64,000 nt of DNA from Odontocerum albicorne (GCA_949825065.1 OX463846.1:5599366-5663365); one strand, 5' to 3'; shown: positions 45,415-56,510, counted from the first letter of the stretch. Numbers and translations are program-made. The notes: generated by a model from the sequence alone, not told the origin.

Positions 45415-45690
45415 TCGAATGTACACGTATACTTAAACAATGTACACGTACACTTAAATAATGTTAAGTTATAATTAACACGTTTACTCAAACAATGTAC
45501 AAGTATACTTAAATAACGTAAAGTTATAATTTAATAATTAACACGTTTAGTTAAACAATTTACACGTATACTTAAATAATGAATACATACTCTTATACTT
45601 AAACAATGAACACATATATTTAAATAACGTACACGTTTCATAAAATAACACTTAACACGAACACTTAAATAATGTACGCGTATACATTAA
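45415..45690. repeat. Irregular repeat of ACACGTATACTTAAATAATG
   Basis: About eight to ten imperfect units of 20-40 bp with GTACACGTATACTTAAA cores; boundaries vary. Confidence 0.7.
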
Positions 45691-46505
45691 TACATTTCGA
45701 CTGCTTTGTTGAGACACGCTTAGGGCGTTAGATTTGGATATAACTGGTGTAAATAAGGGTTCTAGATATAAATCAATACAGCAATCTATCCCATTGAAAC
45801 CATGGTTTTATAAAAAAAAGAATGAACAAGATAGAAGTGTCTGCCCCGTGTTGTTTGTGAAAGGACCACTGCGTGGTAACTAGTCACCTTTACAGAATGG
45901 GTTTTATGGAGAATACCTGCTGCGCCCGGCTGTGAGTGAGGCCTGGTTGATGAAATTACATATATACTATTATTTTCCTGTTGTCCTTTGTGAGACAGAT
46001 TTGATTTACTGAAAGCCACGTTTTTACCGCGTCCTATAAATTTTATGTTTCTTCTTTCTTCGTGGATCTTTTCCACTTAAAGATCGATTGTTAAATTTTT
46101 TAAGTTTGATCAATTGAAACTTTAAATTGTAATTTTTTAAATACATTTTATTATATTAACTCATATAATTGCATAATGACTTCAATTCAGTGCCACAAAT
46201 CATCCTAGTTTGGGTGAATTGCCAATTATAAAAATAAAAAAAAATGAGAAACAGTGCCTTGAACATTTGAAAGGTAACAGTTACAACTATGGTTAATTTT
46301 TTTATTATTCGAACTCGAAGCTAATGAACAACACATGGACGTCATCAAGGAGGAAAACCACTGTGTGTGTTTATTAGCAATCATATTGACATCCCCCGTT
46401 AATGTAAGCACAAATATTTATATGCCGAATTCTCAGTAGAGAATATTTAACTGACGTGGCCAGTCCCTATCGTGGAACATGAACGACGCAGCGGCGTTTC
46501 AAACG
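45691..46505. other. Upstream region of gene 2
   Basis: A 96-codon minus frame at 45786-46076 has a GC-richer, coding-like patch (about 45840-45990) that I cannot assign. The remainder is AT-rich. Confidence 0.4.
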
Positions 46506-46543
46506 TATATTTATACTCGGCCTTCACGGTCTGGGCAATCAGT
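46506..46543 (+). promoter_or_regulatory. TATA box and TCAGT initiator of EcKinase-like gene 2
   Basis: TATATTTATA at 46506-46515 is followed by the arthropod initiator TCAGT at 46539-46543. The TATA-to-A(+1) spacing is about 31-33 bp, as expected for focused insect promoters. Predicted start is A46541, giving a 5' UTR of about 176 nt if unspliced. Inferred from sequence only. Confidence 0.6.
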
Positions 46544-46716
46544 CGTTCCGGCTGACGCCACTTGGTGGTTTGTTGCTGATTATACTTTTATGAAGATTCA
46601 CGTAAATAAATATTACATAATCAAACTACAATTAAATAAATTTATTTACTAAATCATTCATATTTAAATCTAACTTTTAAAATATAATAATAACGTGTGT
46701 ATTACCAAAAGTGAAA

Positions 46717-47520
46717 ATGAATAATATAAGTGATACGGTAGAACTACCTAATGACTTTTTTGTAAATGAAATTAATGGTGTCCTTAATCAAAACAAGATA
46801 AAAGATTACAAATTGGAGATCAAAGCAGCTTCAGGAAAAGGTGAAAATTATTTCGGTATTATTTATCGAATAAACGTGAATGGTGTTGATGAAAATGGCG
46901 AAAAGATAAAATTGAGTTTTATATTAAAAATTCCGCCACAGTCTTCTGCAGTGAGGGAGAAATTACCAGTTGCTAAAATATACAAACGGGAAACATTTGT
47001 CTATAATGTGCTATTGCCAGAATATCAAAAGATCCAAGACGATTTTGGAGTTCCCAAAAGTGAACAATTCATTCCAGTCAAATGCTATAAAACTAACAAC
47101 AAGGAACCAAATGAATTTCTGTTACTGGAAGATCTGTGTGCAAATGGATTTAATTTAGCCCAACGAAAACTTCCCCTTGAATATGAATATGTTAAAATAA
47201 TTATGAAAAACTTGGGTAGACTTCACGCAGCATCTTTTGCGCTCAAGAAAAAGGATCCAAAGAAATACACCGAGTATATTGCACAGCTAGGCGACTGCAA
47301 CGATTTTGGTGACGATACTTTTCAATACATCCTAAAAATGGCAGGCCAGAGAGCTATTGAAGCTGTTCAAGATAAAGTCATAAAAGAGAAACTGGAAACT
47401 AACATTGATGACTTATTGATGAAATATGAAGATTATATCACACCTAACGAAGCAATAGACCCTTATTGTCTGATCTGTCACGGAGACACTTGGAACAATA
47501 ACTTTATGTTCAAGGTTCAG
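46717..47520 (+). CDS. EcKinase/CHK-kinase-like gene 2, exon 1 of 2
   Basis: Encodes residues 1-268 of a 414-aa EcKinase-like protein, paralogue of gene 1. Shared landmarks in order: KGENYFGIIYR (about 41-51), ATP-site lysine in FILKIPP (K71), KRETFVYN, hinge FLLLEDLCANGF, GRLHAASFALKKKDP, and catalytic loop CHGDTWNNN (254-262) with the canonical HGD, base D257 and metal ligand N262. The ATG at 46717 is preferred over an upstream in-frame GTG. It lies about 176 nt downstream of a predicted start site with a TATA box. The exon ends GTTCAG followed by gtaaaa (phase 0), matching the intron position of gene 1. Role by family: small-molecule phosphorylation linked to ecdysteroid or xenobiotic metabolism; substrate not deducible from sequence. 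Confidence 0.94.
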
Positions 47521-47794
47521 GTAAAATAAATATAAACTTTTAACTTCTTCATCTATTCTTCGCCTTATCCCATTTATTTGGGATCAGCTGTTTGGACCTT
47601 CTTCCTTCATCTCTCCTCTCTATCTCGACAGTCACTCGGGGATAGTCCGAGTCTCATCATGTCCTCTACTTTCTTATATAATATAAACTTGAAGTTAAAT
47701 ATGTCATTAGTGTTTGGTCAATATTTTATTGAATTGGACCCAAAATTATAAAGAATACGTTGATGAGATAAGTTATTCACATTAAACATACATA

Positions 47795-48030
47795 AATATA
47801 TATCATCATGCCGTGTCCATTGCGGGGGGGGAAAAAAGAACAGATCTCCAAACTTTTCTATTCAAGCACACGACTTTCACCTCCTTCATATTCATAGATC
47901 TCGTTATGCACAATATTTTATTACTCTTACTTCTAACTTTGTTTTCTTTCAAAACCTGGTTTTTTTGGTCCAGCCACGTTTTCCTCGGGCTACCTCTTCC
48001 GCGCACGCTTTGCACTTTTGACTTGTATGC
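47795..48030 (-). repeat. LINE tail family T copy in gene 2 intron
   Basis: Minus strand reads GRGSPRKTWLDQKNQVLKEN and VWRSVLFSPP; a G-run replaces the usual CCCCGACAGG box. Confidence 0.7.
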
Positions 48031-48094
48031 TTGCTTAGTTATTCTTCCACCACTATTATAAAAAAAAAAAACTTTATTATGGGCTTGTATTTTT

Positions 48095-48290
48095 GTACGT
48101 TATACGACCTCTATGGCCTAGTTAATAAGACGCCTGTCTTTCAGCTCGGAGGTTACGAGTTCGATTCCCGCTGTAACACAGATTTAAAAAAAGTTTTTAG
48201 TCTGTTTTCACTTAAGGGCTTATAAACATCCTTATAATTGGTTGAAAGAGATCGCAACATGATAATAATTCCACAAGATTGTACTGTATC
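48095..48290 (+). mobile_element. tRNA-derived SINE (family S1), complete-looking copy
   Basis: A box ATGGCCTAGTTAATAAGACG (48114-) and B box GAGTTCGATTCCCG (48157-) of the pol III promoter; body with TCTGTTTTCACTTAAGGGC; tail ATTGGTTGAAAGAGATCGCA ACATG..AATAATT..GATTGTACTGTA corresponding to the L1J LINE tail. The tRNA fold is poor, so it is not a tRNA gene. Confidence 0.75.
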
Positions 48291-48425
48291 ACCCGGGCTC
48301 TGCTATAGCTGCCAGATGTGATTTGTTTTATAACAGTAGGTTCGACTCCCGAGCTAGAACGCCCTTAAGGATAGCTTTATAAAATTGTGAGGTTTACTTC
48401 ACTTTTTAAATACTTAAAAACAAGA
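48291..48425 (+). mobile_element. SINE family S2 fragment
   Basis: AGTAGGTTCGACTCCCGAGC (B box), AACGCCCTTAAGGATAGC; tail diverged. Lies directly after a SINE S1. Confidence 0.55.
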
Positions 48426-48884
48426 TTGCGTAAACATAATGCATTAAAATATTGCAGTGATCAAAATTGTATTGTATAACACATTGTATTACTTTTGTTG
48501 AATACGGTACTATCTGTCTGACTAACTGCCATGTGGCCTTTTTTCACAAACGCTTGATAAATAAACTTCTCAGCTGATCATTTTTCGTTTAACAATCTTT
48601 TAAGGAACTTATTGAATCTTTATATAACACTTTATTTCAGTGAATGTTAACAAGTTGTTATCTTTGTATGAAGATAATATACCATCCGATTGGAAGGCGA
48701 TACCAATATCTACGATATCAATATAAACTTACTATATTGATATCGTAAGGCGATATCAATATAAACTTACTATACTTAAATACTTTGAGTCGTTTGCTAT
48801 TTATCTTGTGTCGATTAGATTATTTAAGAAAATATTATATTTGAGTGAAGAAGGAAATATTATAAAGAGTTCTTCTCCCTGGCT

Positions 48885-49280
48885 CCATCCCAATTTATTG
48901 TCTGCGAAGACTGTTGGGGTCAGCTCTCCTCATCCTCAGGTTGTATGCTCTTCTGTCCCGGACTACGTCCCCCAGGCCGTGCCTCTGAATCAGGTTATAT
49001 TTTTGCACCACCATGAATTCTTTGGTCTTCCTCTGGTTGTTATTCGAGGAAGATCCATGGAGATTGCCTGGTTCACAATGTAATCGGGTGCTCTGCGTCC
49101 AACGTACCCATACCATCTCAATCGCCTCTCCTCCATCTTGCTGTTGATGTCTGTAACATCTAGGCTTCCACGAATGCGTGAGCTTTTTATTTTGTCTCTT
49201 AGGGACACACCAGCTGACCATCTTAGCATGCGCATTTCAGCAGTTTCTAGTTGCCTAGAGTAAGAGTTATACATCGAATA
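48885..49280 (-). pseudogene. RTE-like LINE fragment, family R2, copy 3, in gene 2 intron
   Basis: Minus strand: MYNSYSRQLETAEMRMLRWS, SLDVTDINSKMEERRLRWYG, RAPDYIVNQAISMDLPRITT, then in another frame VQKYNLIQRHGLGDVVRDRR. The same blocks as copies 1 and 2. Confidence 0.82.
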
Positions 49281-49539
49281 AATATTAGAATGAGTTGAAA
49301 TTTTCTGTTATTTGGGAAGTATGTCCTCTGAAGAAGGTAAGATAGAACGAAATATATCGAACAGCGAGTTGCAATAGGAAAGTATATGTAAGTGATTGGA
49401 ACCCAAAAAAATATATTCAAACTAATTAATATCAAAGATCTGCTAAAATGATAATTGAAAACAGCGTATCAGTATCATAATTGATGAATGGAAGTATTGA
49501 AACGGAAAATGGTGTACTTAGAAGAGTTCGTGATGTAAC

Positions 49540-49865
49540 ATAACATATTTATGTATGACAAAATGAGAAAGTGAACTATTTAGGATGAATGGGACTTAAA
49601 ACCGCATGTTGAACGGAGGGATGACAAAAGACTGACAAAATTATTAAATGTAATTGGAAATTTTATAAACATAATTAGAAGAAATGACGAAAGACTGACT
49701 GAACTAATTAATAATGTAAACCTACACATATGTGTACGTACATAAGGAAACATAGAAATTGAGAGAAATCGTAAAAGTTGTATATACTCGTATGTAATAG
49801 AGGTTAAATATGTGTGTCTCTCTGCCTACCCCGACAGGGAAATGTCGGGATGGTGTTTATGTTAT
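49540..49865 (+). repeat. LINE tail family T copy in gene 2 intron
   Basis: Ends CTACCCCGACAGGGAAATG and GGGATGGTGTTTATG, the family's clearest tail; upstream coding is decayed. Confidence 0.7.
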
Positions 49866-49869
49866 TGGA

Positions 49870-51029
49870 AGTTATGGTCGAGGACGACCGAGAAAAATAT
49901 ATTTTATTCATGAATATTCATTTATTAAATGCTGGGAATGAAAATTTATTAATGTGCTAAGAAAAACTTGAACAATAAAAAAAAATAACGTTTTAAATCG
50001 ACTATCACCATAACACGATCCATTATGCTAAACGTGATCCATTATGTGACCAATGCTTTCAGCCTTGATTTTATAATGCTCCGAGTTTATTATTGAACTA
50101 GGCAACACAAGTGTTATCATCATTGCCTATAGCGCTACAATTCAGTCAGAATAATGCAACCAATTTTGGTCATGGACCTCCCGTCACTTGTTCCTAAATA
50201 GGAACACAAAAATGTCTCTAGGGACATTATCTTTTCATTTCAATCAAATATACATATATACATGGTTGGAAATTAAACTTACTATACTTGAGAAGATGTA
50301 GGATGCTCCCTGTGACATTTGAAATGTCGTGTCTCAAAAATATAAGGTATAATCGTTTTCTTACAAATCCAATCGTTTTTTTTATAAATCGAAAAATTGT
50401 TTTTCTCTTAACTGACGTTTTAATTCCTAATTTTCATTATACTGACTTTCTAATGTATTGTATGATTTGTATCTATCTTTAAATAGGCCAAGATCCACTA
50501 TGAATTAATATGAATTACGAACACTTAATTTTAGGTATAAAAAAATCGAAAATCCAATTATCGTATACCCCATCCCTAGCCAATGCAGACTAACGCAGTG
50601 ACTTGACAAACGTCACCAAATATTATTTGATTTTAACAAACTGCCAAATTTTTGCTAATTTGTAACAAGATGTATTAATTTGTCATTATTGTTAGTTTTA
50701 TGTAATGTATTTACCTAAATTATTTGCTATTTATTAGAATCGAGGCTTATATTAAAGTTGATAAAATACCATAATTAAAATTACTGAACGTCGTTACAAG
50801 GTTGTATTGGATAAAATTTGTGAACTGTCACAGGGACCATGCTACACATTCTCAAGTATACAAATATAAATAAAAAATTCTGCAAAAATTAATACAAATA
50901 ACGTTTTTAATTTTATAATTTTATACGTGTAATTTTTTCATTTTCAAAAATAGTCACGTCATTTAAAAAAAAGTATATGATTTAAACGTCTCTTGCGTTT
51001 ATTGACGCGATGTCTGCATTAAACTAAAA
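49870..51029. other. Intronic AT-rich DNA
   Basis: Within the gene 2 intron; no element recognised. Confidence 0.5.
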
Positions 51030-51295
51030 CATTGTTATGTCGGAAGTACATGGTAAAGTGTTATGTCGGAAGTCGAGAGTAGATGATAAAGTGTTATGTC
51101 GGAAGTCGGGAGTAGATAGTAAAGTGTTATGTCGGAAATCGGGAGTACATGGTAGTGTTATGTCGGAAGTCGAGAGTAGATGGTAAAGTGTTATGTCGAA
51201 AGTCGGGAGTAGATGGTCAAGTGTTTTGTTGGAAGTCGGGAGTAGATGGTCACGTGTTATGCTGGAAGTCGAAAGTCGATGGTAAAGATGGAAAA
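51030..51295. repeat. Minisatellite, ~34-37 bp x 7, in gene 2 intron
   Basis: GTTATGTCGGAAGTCGGGAG TAGATGGTAAAGT units; the minus-strand frame over it is a by-product. Confidence 0.9.
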
Positions 51296-51555
51296 AACTC
51301 ACTTTCTCCAACATTTTAAGTAGATGGCTGTAAAATGAATTACATTTCAGTATTTCACGGAGACATTTTTACGGCATGGAACGTCATAGTGACCTCGTCC
51401 GTTCCTAGTGCAAAAGTACCTAAAGGATTGAGACCTTATGAATCCTTACTACTACATATATCATACTTATTTTGATGAAAAATATATAATACAATTATTT
51501 CTTTTTAATCGAGAGGGTAGGAGCAAAAGGGTTAATGTGGTTAGATAACCATATT

Positions 51556-51816
51556 ATTTATAGTTAAGGCATTAACATTGTGGAGGTTTAAAGACATTCT
51601 AATTTGTTTTATCAAACACTGTTTATTCCACTTTTTGTAACGGTATAAACCTACCGGTTTTAAGGCTTTCACCTCATCAGGGGAGCACAAACTTGAGGAG
51701 TCTTGTTTGTGCTCCCCTGATTGTGAGATGAATGCCTTGAAATCGGCAGGGTTATACCGTTACAAAAAGTGGAATAAACAGTATTTGATAAAAACAAATT
51801 ATAATCTGAAATTAAT
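51556..51816. mobile_element. Foldback element, dispersed relative of the 145-bp array
   Basis: Left arm TCAAACACTGTTTATTCCAC and TAACGGTATAAACCTACCGG leads to AGGGGAGCACAAAC. The mirrored right arm runs GTTTGTGCTCCCCTGATTG to GTGGAATAAACAGTATTTGA. It forms a ~240-bp hairpin inside the intron of gene 2. No protein is encoded. Confidence 0.8.
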
Positions 51817-51999
51817 TTTCAATCCAATTTCTGAAGGGTTAAAATAATGCAAATTAAATTCCTGACAACGAATAAATATTGAAGATTGATAAAAACAAAT
51901 TAATAAATATTTTCTAGCAAATGTTCTTTACAAATCGAAATTCCACCAATCCATCATGTCGTGTAGCTCATGACTGGTAGAATCTGACGACTTCTCTCC

Positions 52000-52640
52000 A
52001 TTTATCCTTGCACTCCACGGCTCGAAGGACTATAGTTAAAGGTAGTCCAGTTGCATCTCTCACTCTATCAGTCTAACGCCTAGGAATTCTTTCTCTTGTG
52101 CATCGTCCTTCCACGTATCCAGTAACCATAAACCTCACCAAACCTTCTCCTTGGCTACGAGTAATTTGCTCAAATAATCGGATGACTAATCGAATGAAAA
52201 TTGTCGACAATCTGTCGGTGATTCTCAGTTCTTCGAGAATGGAGGCGTTAGTTCACCTTGCTGTCCATGCAATTCGTAACATCCTTTTCCAGCACCACTT
52301 TTCAAATGCATCTATTCTACATCTATGGCTTGCTCTCAGAGTACAAGTCTCCATGCTACACATGAATATTGCGAAGTCGAGAGACTTAACTAGACGCATT
52401 ATCATCATGATAATGATAGTTGTGCTCTTCCATATCTTTTCCAGGTATGACATTGCATATTTTACCATTCCAGTTCTTATTTTCCCCTCAGCCATAAATT
52501 AGCTTACCCAGAGCCTAAGTAAATAAAGTTAGTTACCACTTCTAGACTACGATTCACATTATTTGGTAAACGTTTTTTACTGCGGCATATTATCATTAGC
52601 TTAATTTTCGACCTATTAATGTCCATGTTCAGGAGCTTGC
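52000..52640 (-). pseudogene. RTE-like LINE fragment in gene 2 intron
   Basis: Minus strand reads KIWKSTTI, SLDFAIFMCSMETCTLRASH and RIDAFEKWCWKRMLRIAWTA (52495-52255), the same block as 16450-17350. Confidence 0.75.
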
Positions 52641-53099
52641 TGTCATGTTCCAGCTTTTAAGGTGCCCATTTTTTCTGTTGATGTAGTAATTTACGTTGTG
52701 TTATTTGCATATCTCAGATTTGAGAGCTTTTTTCCACAAATAGCGATCTCACCGTTCCAGTCTTCAAGTACTCTCCTCATTATATATATTTTCCATATAT
52801 TATAGGTTAAATCAATTGGGAGAGAGGATGCACCTTTGCCGAATACCTTGTTGCACTTTAAACTGCTTGAAATTGATGTTGTTGACTTTGAATGCCATAG
52901 AATTATGTTGGTGCAGTGACTTAATAAGGTTCACACCATCTCTAGAAGTACGTTGCAGAGTTTCTCCCATTTTGCACAATCAAATGCTTTCGAAATCATA
53001 AAATATTAAAATCAGCCATTATTTTCGAAACAACCTAATATTTTTAATATCACAGAATTAAAAAAGAAATCATGAATATTATTAACATTTTTTTTTCAG

Positions 53100-53540
53100 G
53101 AAGGGGAGGTTGTTGACTGTCGGTTATTTGATTGGCAAATGTCCAAGTACTGTTCTCCAATCGTAGAAATCGCATACTTTATATTCAACAGCACTTCTTA
53201 TGACCTAAGGAAAGAGCATCTTCAATACTTCTTGGATTTATATTATGAAACATTGTCGAAGAACCTCTCCTACATGGATTGCAGTATTGAACAATGTTGG
53301 CCAAGGGACAAATTTGAAGAAAACCTGAAAACAGTACTTATAATTGGTCTAGGGATGTCCGTCATGCTGCTACCTGCAATTCTCGGAGAGGCCGAGGATG
53401 CTCCGGACCTAGAAGATTTCACATCTAAGGAAAAAATGGAATCTATTAAATTTGAATTTGAAAATAAACATTCAACTAATCTTTTTTCTGATAGAATTGA
53501 AGGCGTTGTCAGAACGTTCGTAGATTTAGAAATGATTTGA
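53100..53540 (+). CDS. EcKinase/CHK-kinase-like gene 2, exon 2 of 2
   Basis: Encodes residues 269-414 and a TGA stop. The acceptor is a long T-run ending ttcag at 53099; the exon starts GAAGGGGAG and gives EGEVVDCRLFDWQ, restoring the family's DWQ metal-binding motif (D279). Downstream motifs CSPIVEIAYFIF, LSKNLSYMDCSIEQCWP and IGLGMSVMLLPAI match gene 1 in position and spacing. The length of 441 nt equals that of exon 2 of gene 1. A canonical AATAAA lies 62 nt after the stop. The frame is fully open and shows no sign of decay. Confidence 0.94.
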   Translation, partial: EGEVVDCRLFDWQMSKYCSPIVEIAYFIFNSTSYDLRKEHLQYFLDLYYETLSKNLSYMDCSIEQCWPRDKFEENLKTVLIIGLGMSVMLLPAILGEAEDAPDLEDFTSKEKMESIKFEFENKHSTNLFSDRIEGVVRTFVDLEMI

Positions 53541-53601
53541 ACGACAACATTTATTTTGAATGATACTTGCAATATACTTGTTGATGTGATTACACTGAAT
53601 G

Positions 53602-53607
53602 AATAAA
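53602..53607 (+). terminator. Poly(A) signal AATAAA of EcKinase-like gene 2
   Basis: Canonical AATAAA 62 nt after the stop of exon 2, in a suitable place for 3'-end formation of gene 2. Confidence 0.6.
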
Positions 53608-53609
53608 TC

Positions 53610-54319
53610 GTATTATAAAGCTTTGCAAATACTTAGCTTCTTTTTTTGTGTTTTTTAATGATTAAAGTAAATTTTTTTTCTATCTTTTTCAAAAACGTTA
53701 TTTTTTCCCTGCAACTGGCACTAACCTATGTTATTCTTGTTTAGATGTCTGGAAGATATTCCCGTGTGACAGTAACGTCGTTATTTGTATATTTCACAAT
53801 AAAATAAATAAACATGTAAGATTATTTTTTTCCTCTCGTTTTATTATCATTGATTATTCCTTACATTGATGGGCTGAGAATACAACTGGAATCGAATATG
53901 ACATTGACAGCTGACGTTTTAAAGATTCAATTATAAGAAAGACTCATGAATGTGTTTAATTATTTGATACTTTAAAATCGAAAAAAAAACTTAATAAAAT
54001 CTAGGGAACAAACCAGTTTTATTTTAATCTCGAATATTAAAAAGACACTTGTTTCACTTTTTGGTATCACGTTCATAAATTTTTCATAACATTAATAAAA
54101 ACATTTATTTTTCTTTTTGTAATTGTTTTCATTTTTTACTGTTTTAGTTTTACGTGTTCATAATCGGTTTTGAGGACCTTCGTCTTCCTAGTTAGGTGAA
54201 TATGAACTAATAATAAGTTTTAAAAATATAGATTTTCTAATTATACTCGTATTAGGCAAAATAAATGGGAGAAGGGTGAATGAATAATGAGGGAAGGGTA
54301 GTAGGTAACATATTTGTAA
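53610..54319. other. Downstream of gene 2, no recognised feature
   Basis: AT-rich; nothing identified. Confidence 0.5.
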
Positions 54320-54590
54320 AAATAATAAACAGTATTTGACTTAACAAATTACAACGTCTTTTAACCTCTACAGTGTTAATGTCTTAACTATAAATAAAAC
54401 CTTGAATCTCCTTAATATAACTACAAGTTAATTTTATTTCCCTTGTGTATTTTTTTATTTATGATTATCTTATATTTAATTTTTGTAATTTATTTTTATC
54501 AAACACTGTTTATTCCACTTTTTTGTAACGGTATAACCCTACCGGTTTCAAGGCTTTCACCTCATCTTCAGAGGAGCAAAAACAAGACTA
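54320..54590. repeat. Foldback element, separated halves
   Basis: Right-arm and spacer sequence at 54325-54395 (ACAGTATTTGACTTAACAAA, CCTCTACAGTGTTAATGTC) and a left arm at 54490-54585 ending CTTCAGAGGAGCAAAA, parted by ~90 bp of AT-rich DNA. Confidence 0.65.
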
Positions 54591-54719
54591 AATTCTGTTC
54601 GAACTGGTACCGATATACACGCTTCAACGGTAGGGGGCTGAGGGGTGAGGAAGGCATGGGACGATTTCGGCCAAGAGCGGAGAGATTTTTGGGATGTAAC
54701 TGTTCACCAGATGTTCGGA

Positions 54720-55800
54720 AACAACATATTTTATTTAATTTCTTAGAAATGGTTAACACCTACATACTAACTTTAAACTGGAGAATTATTCTTACACCTA
54801 ATTATGTAAACGTCTACTTTTTATAGACACGTACGTGTCTACTCGTTCAAGCTACTTGCATTTCATCACATTCACTCAGACCTTGATCCTCCCTGCTAAA
54901 ACTGTATGTGAACTAGTCATGCAACAGATGATGCTTCAAAAGGCTGTGCTTATGACAGAAAGGTAGGTTGGAATTATTCTCGGAAGCCCACAGGGTAGCG
55001 ATTAGAGAAAAGCTCCTGTGGTCCTGATGCTTATTATAAAATTTCCCATTCCATTCGAGGATATGGTGTTGGTGAGTTTCTTTATACTTGTGGCGGTCGT
55101 CGCCCACTCGGAATACTATGGGCATTCATACACACGGTCAATGACTGAGGAAATGACCCTTGCATTCCTCGACAAATTTAAATAAACAAGTCCAAAGTTC
55201 ACACGCCGGCCATTCAAGTCCAGAGTTCACACGCCGGCCATTCAGCCCGCAGCCCGGAGCGGACCGCATCACACGCCGGAGCGAGAACGCACCACGGCTA
55301 TCTCGTCAGTTCCGTATTTGAATGATACCTACATACAACAATTAATAGTTTTTGCATTTGCAGAAAAGAGATGTAGGCATATCGCGAGCGCATTCCCGCG
55401 CACATTCTAAAAAGATATAAATACCTACGTTACTAATAAAATTCCCCACTCTCCGCATTGCGATCTAACGTGTTTTATTATTTATCAATAAACCATCATC
55501 ATCTCCTCCTCTAGGACACATATCCTAAATACTGTTTGACGTGAAGTCGGGAGAGATTTGTCTGGGATGGGTGTTTAGAGATCTCGGATGCCTTGTTCTG
55601 CACTTGTTGAAGCTTCCGTTTATCTGTGTTGCTCACACTACCCCTAACGGGTGCAGCATTTGTCAAGATGGGATGGATAAGTATTTTATAGAGGTTGGTG
55701 GAATATCAAACTGATAGCGCCGATCCTTGAAGCCCTTCTGTCTGATGGTATTTAGATGGTGTTTCCACGTAAGTTCCGGTCGAGGTGCAGGCGATGAAAA
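54720..55800 (-). pseudogene. Jockey-like LINE 3' region split by a solo LTR
   Basis: Minus strand at 55795-55540 reads, across shifts, HLDRNL, IRQKGFKDRRYQF, YKILIHPILTNAAPV, VSNTDKRKLQQVQNKASEI. On the other side of the LTR (55088-54913) it continues with HILEWNGKFYNKHQDHRSFS. The 3' UTR (54900-54720) is shared with dispersed copies at 1-130, 25590-25690 and 34330-34645. Confidence 0.72.
55089..55528 (+). mobile_element. Solo LTR (440 bp) with ATACT target duplication
   Basis: Starts TGTGGCGGTCGTCGCCCACT, contains ATATAAATACC (55411-) and ACTAATAAAATTCC (about 55430-) as TATA and poly(A) signals, and ends TATCCTAA. The pentamer ATACT precedes (55084-55088) and follows (55529-55533) it. No internal retrotransposon sequence is present. 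Inserted into the Jockey-like LINE. A reverse-strand copy lies at 18132-18565. Confidence 0.8.
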
Positions 55801-56244
55801 AGAGTATCGCAGGCACATTTTTATTGAAATATTTCAAATCAGGGATTGTTTAATTTAACTCTGTTCAATAATTTTGTAGTAATATATTTTCAATAATAAT
55901 CTTACTGCAGGCATATATACTGTAAATTTAAGTGAATATTCCTAAAGCATTAACGAGTAAAATAAAAAAAAGAAACAAGTCGTGATACTCGTACTATGGG
56001 GGTGATGGAAATTTATGTTTCATATTTCAGAATTTTTGAAAAAAAAATATTTACGATACAAAGCAGGCAACACGCGTTACAATTCGTTTAGTAACGGTTT
56101 AAATCACGTTTCCAGTTCTTTTAAAACCAAATGTCCGAAAACACAAAACGTCACGAGTACTAGCGGTTAATTTTTTTATTAATTTAATGTGGTTACAACT
56201 TACGTTTTTATTATGTAAAAGTATATCATGCTTTTTTAACGATT
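55801..56244. other. No recognised feature
   Basis: AT-rich; nothing identified. Confidence 0.5.
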
Positions 56245-56335
56245 GTATAGAAGACCTTCGTGACCTACTTGGTAAGACGTTTTATTTCCACCTACACGAG
56301 ACTTGGGCTCGATTCTTGATAGTCTTACAAGGTTT
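56245..56335 (+). mobile_element. SINE S1 head, truncated
   Basis: CTTCGTGACCTACTTGGTAA (A box) and GGGCTCGATTCTTGATAG (B box); body and tail missing. It meets an inverted SINE directly. Confidence 0.65.
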
Positions 56336-56510
56336 TGTATTACTTTGTATACAGTACAACCTGGCAATATCTTCCAGCCAACCAGAAAGATGCCTTTAAT
56401 GAAAACCAGATTGGAATCCTCTTAAAAAATATAGGGTTTCAACGGGAATCAAATTCGTAACCTACGGGTTGAGAGACAAGTATTTTACCAACTAGGTCAC
56501 AGAGTTCGTC
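56335..56510 (-). mobile_element. SINE S1, inverted copy
   Basis: Minus strand has ACTCTGTGACCTAGTTGGTA, GTTACGAATTTGATTCCCG, the ATCTGGTTTTCATTAAAGG body and TTTCTGGTTGGCTGGAAGAT tail. Head-to-head arrangement with the fragment on its left. Confidence 0.7.

Larger units (their letters stand above)
47521..53099 (+). other. Intron of EcKinase-like gene 2 (5,579 bp)
   Basis: Phase-0 intron with gtaaaa donor and poly-T/ttcag acceptor, at the same protein position as the gene 1 intron. It contains two LINE tails, a SINE pair, an RTE-type fragment, a 34-37-bp minisatellite, a foldback element and another LINE fragment, each listed separately. The stretch 49870-51020 has no recognisable element. 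Confidence 0.88.

Noticed and set aside
45786..46076. 96-codon minus frame upstream of gene 2 as a gene
   Set aside because: Moderately coding-like composition but no recognisable motif or conserved signal; kept only as a note on the region.
48105..48180. tRNA gene
   Set aside because: A and B boxes are present, but the acceptor and anticodon stems do not pair and the sequence continues into a SINE body and LINE-like tail.
51024..51314. 96-codon minus-strand frame
   Set aside because: Lies wholly in the ~35-bp minisatellite of the gene 2 intron.
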